From NCBI GenBank assembly GCA_002377585.1, contig DFQC01000003.1, positions 24,738-69,774 of the forward strand: a stretch of 45,037 nucleotides of DNA, read 5' to 3'. The position numbers and the translations under genes are program-made. Under the pieces are notes generated by a model. It was not told the DNA's origin. It made no database searches and saw nothing but the letters and a program-made list of their open reading frames with translations. The DNA comes from Anaerolineales bacterium UBA3499. Lineage in GTDB: Bacteria; Chloroflexota; Anaerolineae; Anaerolineales; UBA11657. Shown piece by piece: positions 1 through 9,000 of this stretch (position 1 is the stretch's first letter; each line of letters opens with the position of its first letter).

Positions 1-13
1 GTATACTAGTATA

Positions 14-19
14 TATAAT
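14..19 (+). promoter_or_regulatory. Putative -10 box (TATAAT) of the quinone oxidoreductase gene
   Basis: A perfect TATAAT hexamer lies 26 bases before the preferred start codon at 46. Any -35 element would fall outside the window, so this is only half a promoter. The surrounding sequence is TA-rich, which lowers the weight of the match. Confidence 0.4.
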
Positions 20-45
20 GTGACTGTTTATTTATGGAGAGGACT

Positions 46-1011
46 ATGTATGCGGTAAGGATTCATGAATATGGTAGCCAGGAAGTTCTCAGTTATGAAA
101 AAATAGATACACCTGAACCAGCAAGAGGAGAGTTACTGGTTAAGACAGAGGCGATCGGCGTAAATTTTATTGATGTCTATCATAGAACTGGTAGTTATGC
201 AGGGGAATTGCCTTTTGTGCCGGGGATGGAGGCGGCTGGTGTTGTTGCATCTATAGGATCTGATGTCGAAGGCTTCAATGTTGGAGATCGAGTAGGTTAT
301 GCTATGTGTACTGGTTCATATGCACAATATGTAGTAGTTCCTAGCTGGAAGGTAGTAGTATTGCCCGAGGGAGTGGACAGTCAAATAGGCGCTGCAGTTA
401 TGTTGCAGGGGATGACTGCGCATTATTTATCAACTAGCACCTATTCGTTGAGCTCAAAAGATACGGCTTTGGTACATGCTGCAGCTGGCGGTGTTGGCCT
501 CCTGCTTGTGCAAATGGCTAATAAATTTGGAGCTAGGGTAATAGGAACTGTTTCTACACATGAGAAAGCAAAAAGAGTAATGGATTTAGGTGCAGATGAA
601 GTCATCATTTATACTGACAGTGATTTTGAAGCAAAGACCATGGATATTACAAATGATATTGGTGTTGATGTAGTTTATGACTCTGTTGGTAAAACTACGT
701 TTGAAAAAAGTCTAAATTGTTTGAAACCCCGTGGTCATATGGTTTTATTTGGTCAGTCTAGTGGTAGAGTACCCCCGGTAGACCCACAAATATTGAATGA
801 TAAAGGGTCTTTGTTCATGACCAGACCTACATTAGGTCATTATGCTCAGAATCGTAGTGAAATGCTGGCAAGAGCCAGGGATATATTCGCTTGGATGGCC
901 ATAGGTGATCTAGAAGTAAATGTCGACAAAGTGTTTCCACTTGAGAAGGCATCTGATGCGCACGCATATCTTGAGAGTCGTGCATCAAGTGGGAAGATAT
1001 TATTGTCGTAA
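46..1011 (+). CDS. Zinc-independent quinone oxidoreductase, MDR superfamily
   Basis: Medium-chain dehydrogenase/reductase of the NAD(P)H:quinone reductase (QOR) type, a soluble enzyme that passes electrons from NAD(P)H to quinones or activated alkenes. The N-terminal GroES-like half has the QOR pattern (VRIHEYG at residues 4-10, GVNFIDVYHRTG at 38-49). The Rossmann half has the AAAGGVG nucleotide-binding turn at 145-151. The catalytic and structural zinc ligands of alcohol dehydrogenases are absent, as expected for QOR. At 321 aa it has normal family length. I prefer the ATG at 46 over the in-frame ATG at 34, because GGAG at 37-40 sits six bases before it and homologues begin near this residue. 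It stands alone and converges with the transporter gene downstream. The natural substrate is not known. Confidence 0.87.
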   Translation: MYAVRIHEYGSQEVLSYEKIDTPEPARGELLVKTEAIGVNFIDVYHRTGSYAGELPFVPGMEAAGVVASIGSDVEGFNVGDRVGYAMCTGSYAQYVVVPSWKVVVLPEGVDSQIGAAVMLQGMTAHYLSTSTYSLSSKDTALVHAAAGGVGLLLVQMANKFGARVIGTVSTHEKAKRVMDLGADEVIIYTDSDFEAKTMDITNDIGVDVVYDSVGKTTFEKSLNCLKPRGHMVLFGQSSGRVPPVDPQILNDKGSLFMTRPTLGHYAQNRSEMLARARDIFAWMAIGDLEVNVDKVFPLEKASDAHAYLESRASSGKILLS

Positions 1012-1024
1012 GATTAAATGAACT

Positions 1025-1058
1025 ATAGTATTTGGGCAGTTGGCTCAATGCATACTAT
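1025..1058. terminator. Stem-loop between convergent genes
   Basis: ATAGTAT (1025-1031) pairs with ATACTAT (1052-1058), and inside it TTGGGC (1032-1037) pairs with GCTCAA (1043-1048) with one G-U pair. This gives about 13 base pairs, a 5-base loop and a 3-base bulge. It lies between two genes that end facing each other, the right place for a shared terminator. There is no clear T-run on either side. An alternative small hairpin, ATGGC-ATT-GCCAT at 1057-1069 followed by TTTT, overlaps it and would act on the plus strand. Confidence 0.4.
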
Positions 1059-1071
1059 GGCATTGCCATTT

Positions 1072-1488
1072 TCAACGTGTCAGAAATAATATTGATGTTA
1101 TGCCAAATAGAAGCCCGAGTAGTTTTTGGGTTGTAACAGGTTCTCTGAAAAATATAATGGATAATATTGTGGCCACTACCATATTTAGTCCTACTATTGG
1201 AAATACTTTGCTGCCTTCACCACCGCTTGATAACGCAAGGAATGTACCAATTGCGCCTGTGGATGCACATATTCCAGTAATTATTGCTAGGTTGGTTAGT
1301 TTGACGGATAAAGTAAATTGCTGTTTCTGTACTATATGGATTATGACCATGACTGCTATATATGTCAGTCCTTGTATCATTAGGTAGCTTGGTTGATATG
1401 GTTTACTGGGAGTCGCAAACTTCCAAAAAAAATTAGTTAATCCAAATGCAACTAGTGCTACAAGTGAAAGTGTGGTTGATGTGCTCAT
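1072..1488 (-). CDS. Small EamA/DMT-family membrane transporter (single repeat)
   Basis: Integral membrane protein of about 138 aa with roughly four to five hydrophobic helices. It resembles one EamA repeat of the drug/metabolite transporter superfamily; full EamA transporters carry two repeats in about 300 aa. The C-terminal part is typical (NMVVATILSIIFFREPVT, then a final helix). The ATG at 1488 is chosen because the minus strand has GGAG five bases before it; an upstream in-frame ATG at 1521 has no such site. A half-size protein would have to work as a dimer, like EmrE or the small undecaprenyl-phosphate-sugar transporters. It could therefore serve the glycan genes nearby, but this is speculation and the substrate is unknown. 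Confidence 0.65.
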   Translation of the reverse strand: MSTSTTLSLVALVAFGLTNFFWKFATPSKPYQPSYLMIQGLTYIAVMVIIHIVQKQQFTLSVKLTNLAIITGICASTGAIGTFLALSSGGEGSKVFPIVGLNMVVATILSIIFFREPVTTQKLLGLLFGITSILFLTR

Positions 1489-1599
1489 TGTTGCTCCAAA
1501 AAATTTTATGTAATGATTCAATCTCTTGTCATATTATCATATACAAACATCTATAGTGCTACTTTACGGTCAGGGTGTGTATGAGTAATGGGTAATAAA

Positions 1600-1628
1600 T
1601 TATGATATATCTATTCACCTGTTATAAT
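1600..1628 (+). promoter_or_regulatory. Weak sigma70-type promoter candidate upstream of the flippase-like gene
   Basis: A perfect TATAAT at 1623-1628 is preceded, 17 bases upstream, by TTATGA (1600-1605), which matches only three of six -35 positions. The start codon of the next gene is 70 bases downstream. The remaining sequence between 1489 and 1698 shows no gene. Confidence 0.3.
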
Positions 1629-1698
1629 TGCCGGCTGTAAATTAAATGGTTTGGCCAGGCGATGTTTTTAAAATAGAAACTACAATGATTTTAATGTT

Positions 1699-2691
1699 AT
1701 GAAGAGACGGTGGCAGATATTACTCGGCGTGTTATTTAGTCTAGGCGCAATTATATTTCTATTTCGAGGGATTGAAATAGAAAAGTTGACTGCTGAAATG
1801 TCTAAGTTTAATTACTGGTCCATTATACCGTTTGCCATATTGGAGACTTTGTCATTATGGGCGCGTGGTATGCGTTGGAGGGTACTATTAGAGGAAAAAG
1901 TGAGCGGAACCAGATTGTTTTGGATAACTAACATAAGTTACTACCTGAGCAACATACTGCCATTGCGCATAGGCGAACTTGGCCGCGTCTATTTGGTGAC
2001 TAGAAATAGTGATGTTACAGGTATGCAGGCTCTATCGACTGCTGTATTAGAGAGAATGCTTGATGTGGTTACTGTTTTTATTATGTTGTTCTTAGTACTG
2101 CCTTTTGTCCCGGAACATGGTCTTGTTACTTCAGCTGCTTATTTAATTGTTGGTGCGGTCATGGTAGTAATAATGGGATTGTTTGCCGTGGCGCGAAATA
2201 GAAAAAGAGCTGCAATGATCGTTGGAATTGGTACTAGTAGATTAGGAAATAAATTTGGTGGATGGATTAATGAGGCGTTCGAGAAATTTTTTGAGAGTAT
2301 AGATTTAGTGCGAGGTAGGCGTGTCGTGATGGCTTCGGTTTGGTGTATTGTTATATGGATATTTTCAGTTGTTTCCACATATTATTTGTTGCTAAGTTTT
2401 TCACCTGCGCAAAAACTGTATGGTGGTGTGTTCGTGACAGCTTTACTTGCGCTAGGTATTGCTTTACCATCTGTGCCCGCCAGTGTTGGAATATGGGAGG
2501 CTAGCGCAGTGGCTGCTTTGGCTGTTTTAGGTGTAAATAAAGAAACTGCTCTTGCTTTTGCGATCATGTTGCATTTGATTGTTTTTATAAAAATGGCTAT
2601 ATTAGGTATCATAGGATTGTATCTTGAGGGAGAAAACCTGAATGATTTGGTTGCGCAGGCGAAAAAACTCATTAAGTCAATGCGTAATTAG
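1699..2691 (+). CDS. Flippase-like membrane protein, LPG-synthase-TM / TIGR00374 family
   Basis: Multi-spanning inner-membrane protein of 330 aa matching the lysylphosphatidylglycerol synthase transmembrane (UPF0104, TIGR00374) family. Members are the flippase half of MprF-type proteins or stand-alone proteins often found beside glycosyltransferases. Family features visible are an early ARGMRWRVLL segment, a central YYLSNILPLRIGELGR segment and a late LPSVPASVGIWEA segment. About eight hydrophobic helices are separated by short basic loops. There is no catalytic C-terminal domain as in MprF. Closeness to a large set of membrane glycosyltransferases suggests a part in lipid or lipid-linked sugar movement; this is inferred from context. 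Confidence 0.8.
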   Translation: MKRRWQILLGVLFSLGAIIFLFRGIEIEKLTAEMSKFNYWSIIPFAILETLSLWARGMRWRVLLEEKVSGTRLFWITNISYYLSNILPLRIGELGRVYLVTRNSDVTGMQALSTAVLERMLDVVTVFIMLFLVLPFVPEHGLVTSAAYLIVGAVMVVIMGLFAVARNRKRAAMIVGIGTSRLGNKFGGWINEAFEKFFESIDLVRGRRVVMASVWCIVIWIFSVVSTYYLLLSFSPAQKLYGGVFVTALLALGIALPSVPASVGIWEASAVAALAVLGVNKETALAFAIMLHLIVFIKMAILGIIGLYLEGENLNDLVAQAKKLIKSMRN

Positions 2692-2724
2692 TGCAAGTTC
2701 GACTAAAATGTATCCAATTCGGGA

Positions 2725-3108
2725 ATGAATATTTATAAAGACAACGATTTTAGTCACAAGGAAATTATTATTCTGCTGAATTCTGGGAGAAGACCTCTAT
2801 GGTTGCGATCGGCTAATCTTGAAGGTGCTTTGTTGGTCAAGGCTGATCTGATAGGCGCTGATATGTCTAGAGCTAATCTTCGCAATGCAGAATTGTCTCA
2901 GGCTGATCTAAGTGGCGCTGATCTTAGCTATGCAGTGCTTACTAATGCTGACCTAAGCAAAGCAAATCTTAGCGGTGCTAACATGTTACATTGTGATATG
3001 AGTAATGTGGATTTAGCTAATGCTAAATATACTGTAGATACTCGATGGCCTAAAGATTTTAATCCTGAGTTGCATGGTGCAATATTAAGAAATACACATC
3101 CTCATTAG
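2725..3108 (+). CDS. Pentapeptide-repeat protein
   Basis: Protein of 127 aa whose middle is a run of A(D/N)LXX pentapeptides (for example ADLIG, ADMSR, ANLRN, AELSQ, ADLSG). Such runs fold as a right-handed square beta-helix. About a dozen repeats span roughly residues 31-90, flanked by a short N-terminal helix-like region and a C-terminal tail. It has no signal peptide or membrane helix, so it is probably cytoplasmic. Known members include gyrase-protecting DNA mimics, but most have no known role and nothing here points to one. It follows the flippase-like gene by 33 bases and may share its transcript. Confidence 0.85.
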   Translation: MNIYKDNDFSHKEIIILLNSGRRPLWLRSANLEGALLVKADLIGADMSRANLRNAELSQADLSGADLSYAVLTNADLSKANLSGANMLHCDMSNVDLANAKYTVDTRWPKDFNPELHGAILRNTHPH

Positions 3109-3163
3109 GTTGGTGCTGTAATTATATTAAATAATTCACAATTGTTATTAGTGATTCGCCTGA

Positions 3164-3730
3164 TTATTCGCGGTCATTAACTAGTATGCTAGCAAGATAA
3201 GATAATTGGCCTAGATTGATTGTCGGGCTAATGCGATGTGCTATATCCTCCATAAGATTACCTATAAAATGAATATTTTTTGGGAATATCAGGGCAGCTT
3301 GCGCACGAAATAATACTGTAGCATTTATTATGTGGCCGTTTAGGTGAAAATGTATTTCTCGCATGCACTTGGCGTCATCATCATTAGAATGGTGAGCGAA
3401 AGAGTTATTCGGGATGGTTATAACTGCTCGTTTGGAGTGTGGAAAGCTTTGTAGTGCAGTGACTACATTATCAATCTTTTTGGTTATACCTGAGCGGTAG
3501 TTGCCCTGTCCGCCGCCTCTTTGGTCTGAAAATACAGATGACTGGGTCGGATTAAGATCTTTCCCAAGGTTCCATAATGTATATGCCTCAAGTACATGTT
3601 TTGGGAAAAGGTCAGTTTCAATCAGGTAATCTGACATATCTATTGTTCTATAATAATTGAATTCTATGTTTCCATTAGCAGTTATAGAATTCATTTCTTT
3701 CCATACTTCTATACAGGTCATAGTTTTCAT
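3164..3730 (-). CDS. Diverged thymidylate synthase-like protein
   Basis: A 188-aa protein that I align by eye with ThyA. PHSKRAVITIPNN (97-109) matches the PDSRRxxxxxWNP strand, and Cys122 in KCMREIHFHLNG (121-132) fits the catalytic PCHxxxQF segment, with F128 at the same spacing. FRAQAALIFPKNI (141-153) matches the QRSxDxxxGxPFNI segment, keeping an Arg and Asn152. Several key residues differ: the folate/dUMP Ser-x-Asp after the Arg is Ala-Gln-Ala, and the His after the Cys is Met. It is much shorter than ThyA (about 264 aa in E. coli). It may act on another pyrimidine nucleotide or be inactive. It is a single gene on the minus strand, between convergent and divergent neighbours. Confidence 0.55.
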   Translation of the reverse strand: MKTMTCIEVWKEMNSITANGNIEFNYYRTIDMSDYLIETDLFPKHVLEAYTLWNLGKDLNPTQSSVFSDQRGGGQGNYRSGITKKIDNVVTALQSFPHSKRAVITIPNNSFAHHSNDDDAKCMREIHFHLNGHIINATVLFRAQAALIFPKNIHFIGNLMEDIAHRISPTINLGQLSYLASILVNDRE

Positions 3731-3761
3731 AAAAAACCATCCATAAGTTACTTTGGAACTG

Positions 3762-3823
3762 ATGTATACATGTGTATTATATCTGAACCAGATGTTTTAT
3801 ATAATAAAGATTGTATGCATACA
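3762..3823. promoter_or_regulatory. Cluster of three short palindromes in the divergent intergenic region
   Basis: Three dyads lie in the 253-base gap between the TS-like gene (minus) and the GT4 gene (plus): ATGTATACAT (3762-3771, perfect), ATCTG-AAC-CAGAT (3781-3793) and TGTATGCATACA (3812-3823, perfect). The first and third share TGTAT/ATACA half-sites. A minus-strand TATAAT (3781 down to 3776) falls between the first two. The arrangement is compatible with an operator controlling the TS-like gene, but no regulator gene is adjacent. The rest of the gap holds only the promoter listed next. Confidence 0.3.
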
Positions 3824-3879
3824 TTGCCGCTACTAGTAGATTTGGAAGATCATTTGGGAGATTTTGTAGTGCCTATTGT

Positions 3880-3909
3880 TGTACACTCATGAGGCTCGCT
3901 CAGTATAAT
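3880..3909 (+). promoter_or_regulatory. Sigma70-type promoter candidate for the glycan gene run
   Basis: TGTACA (3880-3885, four of six -35 positions) is followed after 18 bases by a perfect TATAAT (3904-3909). Transcription would start near 3916, leaving a leader of about 68 bases before the TTG start of the GT4 gene. This is the best promoter candidate for the plus-strand run from 3984. Confidence 0.45.
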
Positions 3910-3983
3910 ATTGTGAAACTATATTAGTTTAGAGTTGGTATTACTATTGACTGGCAGTCTTCAACAGTTTTAGTGGTGAAAAT

Positions 3984-5159
3984 TTGAAAGTATTAGTTGC
4001 TCTAACTTATTATCGACCACATGTTTCAGGGTTGACTATATATGTAGAACGTCTTGCGCGAGCGTTAGTAGAACGCGGTCATCATGTGACTGTTCTTACT
4101 TCCCGCTTTGATCCAAACTTGCCATCGAGTGAAGTGCTTGATGGTGTGAGTGTTGTTAGGGTGCCGGTTGTTATGCGCGTGAGCAAAGGTGTGATAATGC
4201 CCACAATCGGTTTTGTGGCAAGCAAATTGGTCTACTCACATGATGTACTAAGTATACATTTGCCACAGCTGGATGCTAGTGGGATTGCTTTGAGGGCGCG
4301 TATATTGGGTAAGCCATCAATATTGACTTACCACTCAGACTTGCTGCTGCCAAGGACAATTTTCAATCGACTAGTGAATTTGTTGGTTGATGGGAGCAAT
4401 CATGTTGCAGCTCGACTTTCCGATGCTATTTGCGCATACACATCTGATTTTGCCATTAGTTCGCCTTTGCTAAGTCGATACCTCTCAAAAGTACACTATA
4501 TATTACCTCCGGTTACTGTACCTGATGTTGACAGTGAATCAGTGAAAGAATGGGCTAAACTACATGGCGTTATGGGTGATTATCCTATTATAGGAGTAGC
4601 TAGTAGACTTGCCGCTGATAAAGGTATTGAATTTTTGCTTAATGCGCTGCCTAAGCTGCTTGAAGTATTTCCGAACCTAAAAATACTACATGCTGGGCCT
4701 ATCGATCAGGTAATTGGTGAGTCTGCCTACTACGAACGACTCAAACCTATATTCGAGCAGTATTCACAATGTTACAAATTTGTAGGAACTTTAGATGGTG
4801 ATGATATGGCTCGGTTTTATCGATCATGTGATTTACTCGTTTTGCCTAGTATAAACAGTACTGAGACATTTGGGTTAGTGCAGATAGAGGCTGCATTGTG
4901 CGGTGTTTCGACTATTGCGAGTGATCTCCCCGGCGTAAGGGTTCCTACTCAGATGACGGGCATGGGATTTACGGTGGAACCTGGTGATTCGGACAAGCTT
5001 GGTGAAGGCATACTGAGATTGCTGGATGAAAACGACCGGTATCATATGCGCAAGGATGAAATTTATGCTCAATTTGCACCAAGTTTAGTGGCTGAACAAT
5101 ATGAGAGTTTGTTCCGCAAACTTTTAATATCCAAACAGAAGCAAATAAAAAACATTTGA
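3984..5159 (+). CDS. Glycosyltransferase family 4 (GT-B fold)
   Basis: A 391-aa retaining glycosyltransferase that would move a sugar from a nucleotide-sugar to a lipid or glycan acceptor on the cytoplasmic face of the membrane. The N-terminal Rossmann half begins MKVLVALTYYRPHVSGL, with the usual glycine-containing turn after the first strand. The C-terminal half carries the retaining GT4 E-x7-E motif at E294/E302 (ETFGLVQIEAALCG). The start codon is TTG at 3984, giving the typical family N-terminus with nothing upstream that fits better. It is the first gene of the run that continues through the methyltransferase and four large membrane proteins. The sugar used cannot be told. Confidence 0.9.
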   Translation: MKVLVALTYYRPHVSGLTIYVERLARALVERGHHVTVLTSRFDPNLPSSEVLDGVSVVRVPVVMRVSKGVIMPTIGFVASKLVYSHDVLSIHLPQLDASGIALRARILGKPSILTYHSDLLLPRTIFNRLVNLLVDGSNHVAARLSDAICAYTSDFAISSPLLSRYLSKVHYILPPVTVPDVDSESVKEWAKLHGVMGDYPIIGVASRLAADKGIEFLLNALPKLLEVFPNLKILHAGPIDQVIGESAYYERLKPIFEQYSQCYKFVGTLDGDDMARFYRSCDLLVLPSINSTETFGLVQIEAALCGVSTIASDLPGVRVPTQMTGMGFTVEPGDSDKLGEGILRLLDENDRYHMRKDEIYAQFAPSLVAEQYESLFRKLLISKQKQIKNI

Positions 5160-5203
5160 TTTGCACGCTATTTTAGCTGAATGAATTAATATATAAACAG
5201 TTT

Positions 5204-6028
5204 ATGTATCCAGAAGACGATATTTTTAGCAAACAACTAAGAGAAATACCTGCATTTCGTGCATTGCTTCGATCTGTTGAGGCACGGATGATAATGGAGC
5301 TCGAATTTCCTGCACCAGTTTTGGACTTTGGGTGTGGTGACGGACACTTCGGTCACATTTCCCTTAGATGCTTTGATGCTATAGGAATAGATCCTAGTAA
5401 GTCTTCGTTAGATGAAGCTGATGTCAGGAAATGTTATAGGGCACTTGTGCAGGCTGATAATCAAGGCTTACCATTTGAATCAGGATCATTTAATAGTGCA
5501 TTATGTAATTCAGTCCTAGAGCATATATCAAATGTGGAGAGTGCTCTTTCTGAAATACGCCGGGTATTGAACCCGGGGTGCAAATTGGTATTTACTGTGC
5601 CAAGCGAGCTCTTTAGGGATTTTCTGGCAGTTAAGTCAATCCTACAAAAATGGAGGTTATATCGATTGGCTGAGTATTATGAGATATTTTTTGACAAGAT
5701 CTCTCGCCATAAGCATTACCATACTCCGGCAGAATGGAAAGTGCTTTTGAATAATACGGGCTTTGCTATGGAATCTTGTACCTATTATTGTTCTAAGACT
5801 GCATTACAGGCCATAGAATTGGGTCATTATTTTGGGTTACCTTCTCTTTTGTTGAGAAAATTGACGGGAAATTGGATATTGTCAAAGAGAAAAAAGAATC
5901 TAAGGTTAACTGACAAGATATTTAGGCCCCACTATGAAGAAAAATTACCCGCTCATGGAGCATATATGATTATAGTTGCTAAGCATACGGGTAATAAGTC
6001 GAATTCTGTTTTTAATGATCCTAGTTAG
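5204..6028 (+). CDS. Class I SAM-dependent methyltransferase
   Basis: Protein of 274 aa with a class I methyltransferase fold of the UbiE/Methyltransf_11 type. Motif I is VLDFGCGDGHFG (39-50) and the acidic residue after strand 2 is in IGIDPS. A LPFESGSFN segment and SVLEHI mark the usual post-motif region. The C-terminal third, rich in Tyr and Lys, is not typical of UbiE and probably recognises the substrate. It lies between a GT4 enzyme and GT39-like proteins, so methylation of a sugar or lipid-linked intermediate is a reasonable guess. The following gene starts four bases after its stop codon. Confidence 0.85.
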   Translation: MYPEDDIFSKQLREIPAFRALLRSVEARMIMELEFPAPVLDFGCGDGHFGHISLRCFDAIGIDPSKSSLDEADVRKCYRALVQADNQGLPFESGSFNSALCNSVLEHISNVESALSEIRRVLNPGCKLVFTVPSELFRDFLAVKSILQKWRLYRLAEYYEIFFDKISRHKHYHTPAEWKVLLNNTGFAMESCTYYCSKTALQAIELGHYFGLPSLLLRKLTGNWILSKRKKNLRLTDKIFRPHYEEKLPAHGAYMIIVAKHTGNKSNSVFNDPS

Positions 6029-6032
6029 TTTC

Positions 6033-9000
6033 ATGAGTAATATATTTTTACTGCTAAATAAGATCAGTGAATTAAAGTGGTATGGTCGATTGTTTTCTAG
6101 ACTTGTATTGACACTTGTTTTGATTTCTATATCTGGATATTTCCGATTTATCGGTATTAATTGGGATGATCTGCATCATTTGCATCCTGATGAGCGATTT
6201 TTGACTATGGTTGCCACTAGTATCAGTCCGGTTGATGGCGGGTGGAAGTCCTATTTTGACTCTAGTACATCTAGTTTGAATCCATACAATCGAGGGTTTG
6301 GTTTCTTTGTATATGGCACTGCGCCTATATTTTTAGTGCGTTATTTGGCTGAGTGGATTAACGATTTTGGATTGCATCTTACAAATCTTTGGTCAGGTAT
6401 ACCTTTCAATTTAGGTAGTGGTTATGATCAAATACATTTAGTAGGAAGGATTGTATCTGGCACATGCGATGTCATATCTGGACTTATTCTGTATTTTATT
6501 GGATCCCTTCTGTACGGACGACGCGTTGGGATATTAGCGTCTTTATTGTATGCTGGCACAGTCGCTTTAGTGCAACAGGCACATTTTTTTACTGTAGATT
6601 CTGTAGCGAATTTATTTGTCGCTTTAGCGATATTATTTGCAGTTAGAATAGCAAAATTCGATGGAATTTACAATTACGGTTTATTTGGTATTGTACTTGG
6701 AGTAGCTATAGCGTCAAGAATAAACCTTGTATCTTTAATCGTATTAATCCCTCTGGCTACATTTTGTAATTATACGAATATCAGGGCAGGCATTTCTGCA
6801 AAGATTTCAGTTGCATTGATTTGCTTAAGATATGCTCTTGCAGGAATACTAACATTGCTTGTTTTTAGAATATTACAACCATATGCTTTTGAAGGTCCGT
6901 CTGTCTTGGATTTCGCTCCCAATACGCAGTGGGTTGACAATATGATTGAGATAAGAGGACAAATGAGTGGAGAGGTGGATTTTCCTCCTAATCATCAATG
7001 GACTAATCGTAAAGCACTCGTGTTTCCTTGGGTAAATATGGTTAGATGGGGTATGGGGCCCGCATTAGGTGTAACGGCATGGTTCGGGTTAGTACTGGCA
7101 AGTCTGCAGATATATAGGCGAAAAGGTGAATGGGTATACCATGTAGTACCCGTGGTGTGGAGTATTCTGTACTTCTTGTGGCAGGGTACTCAATGGGTAA
7201 AACCTATACGGTACTTTTTACCTGTTTATCCAACTCTAATATTGCTGGCGGCTTGGATACTAGTTAAGCTTCTCGACTTGGATGCTAGTAAGCATATAAA
7301 TAGTATGGTCTTTTTAACTAGTAAATTAGTGTTATTTGGACGTTACATAGTAGTTGCTGGTGTAATTGCAGGTACTTTGTTCTATGCATTTGCATTCACC
7401 CGTATTTATACACGTCCGGTAACACGTGTATCTGCTAGTGAATGGATTTATCAGAAAGTTCCGGGTCCTTTCACCGTAATTATTGAAAATAACGATGAAA
7501 CCAGTGTGCAACCACTACCTATGCCGGCTGGATTTATATATGAGAATAGTGGTAGTCATTCCCTGATGTTTATCCCTAAACTAAGCGGGTTCATTTCTAC
7601 AGTGACAATTGGTCATATTGGAGATGTGACCAATGATGACGGTCCGGAAGTATTACATGTGGCTTTATCTGAGGTAGGTTATTCCGATGATGTTTTGGGA
7701 GAAGCTACATTGGAAGGGGATTTTGGGTCAAATTCAGGACGTTCCTTAATCTTCGACCCTCCTGTCTATGTTGAGGAGGGGGTTCAATATGCATTGGTCA
7801 GTCAGGCAATGTCTGGAGGCCCAATAGCAATTAGCGGGGCTCATTTGGTGAATGAGTCTAGCTGGGATGATGGTCTTCCACTGAGGATTGATGGATATGA
7901 TGGGTATGGTGGCATATATGTTGGACACAATTTGGAGTTGTATTGGAATGATAACGAAAGTAAGCGTGAGCATATTATCAAGACATTAGATGCGGGCGAT
8001 TATTTGATTATCTCTTCTAATAGACAATATGATTCTATAACTAGATTGCCAAAGCGATATCCGTTGACCGTAGCTTATTACGAAGCTTTATTTTCTGGAG
8101 AACTTGGATATGAAATTGTCGCTGAGTTTGCCAGTCACCCCAATATCGGTAGTTGGACAATGTCTGATCAGCATGCTGAAGAACCATTCACGGTGTATGA
8201 TCATCCAAAAGTATATATATTCAAGAAAACAGATGTTTTTTCAATTACAAAGGTGCGTGATGTCCTTGGTCGTGTTGACCTCAGTTCAGTTGTTTGGATG
8301 ACACCTAAACAAGTGACAAATGCTCCTAACACTTTGATGTTTGAGGCTGATATATTAGATGCGCAGCAAATGGGCGGCACCTGGTCAAAGATGTTTGATA
8401 GATATAGCCTGTTAAATACTAATCATATGTTAGGTGTAGTAGCTTGGTCATTGTTATTGTTATTGCTTGGTTGGGTAATGTTTCCAGTGACATTTCTGGC
8501 GTTTGGGGGATTGTCAGACAAAGGATATGCAATATCAAAAATTGTGTCACTGCTAATTGTGGGTTGGTTGACATGGATTTTTGTAAGCGTTCGCTGGTTT
8601 CAATTCGATCGCGGAACTATAACTGTTGTTATTGGAATATTGGTTATATTGTCAGGATATATTTCTATAAACCATTATAAGAAGATTGGCAATTGGCTTA
8701 TATTGAACAGGGAATATGTGCTAAAAGTGGAATTGCTATGGTTCGGTTTGTTTATACTTGATTTGCTAATAAGACGTGCGAATCCTGACTTGTGGCATCC
8801 TGTCTATGGAGGTGAGAAACCCATGGACTTTTCCTACTTCAATGCAGTCACTAAAAGCACATATTTTCCGCCTTATGATCCATGGTTTAGTGGTGGTTAT
8901 ATAAATTATTATTATTTTGGCTATGTTATGGCTGCAATACCTACCAAGTTGCTTGGGATATTGCCTGCTATTACGTACAATTTGATGGTTCCGACATTGT

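Noticed and set aside
1040..1387. Open frame of about 115 codons on the plus strand
   Set aside because: It lies wholly across the EamA gene on the other strand and the intergenic hairpin, has no ribosome-binding site and no recognisable domain.
2725..3108. Quinolone-resistance (Qnr/MfpA-like) function for the pentapeptide-repeat protein
   Set aside because: It is shorter than Qnr/MfpA, and the repeat pattern alone does not indicate gyrase binding.
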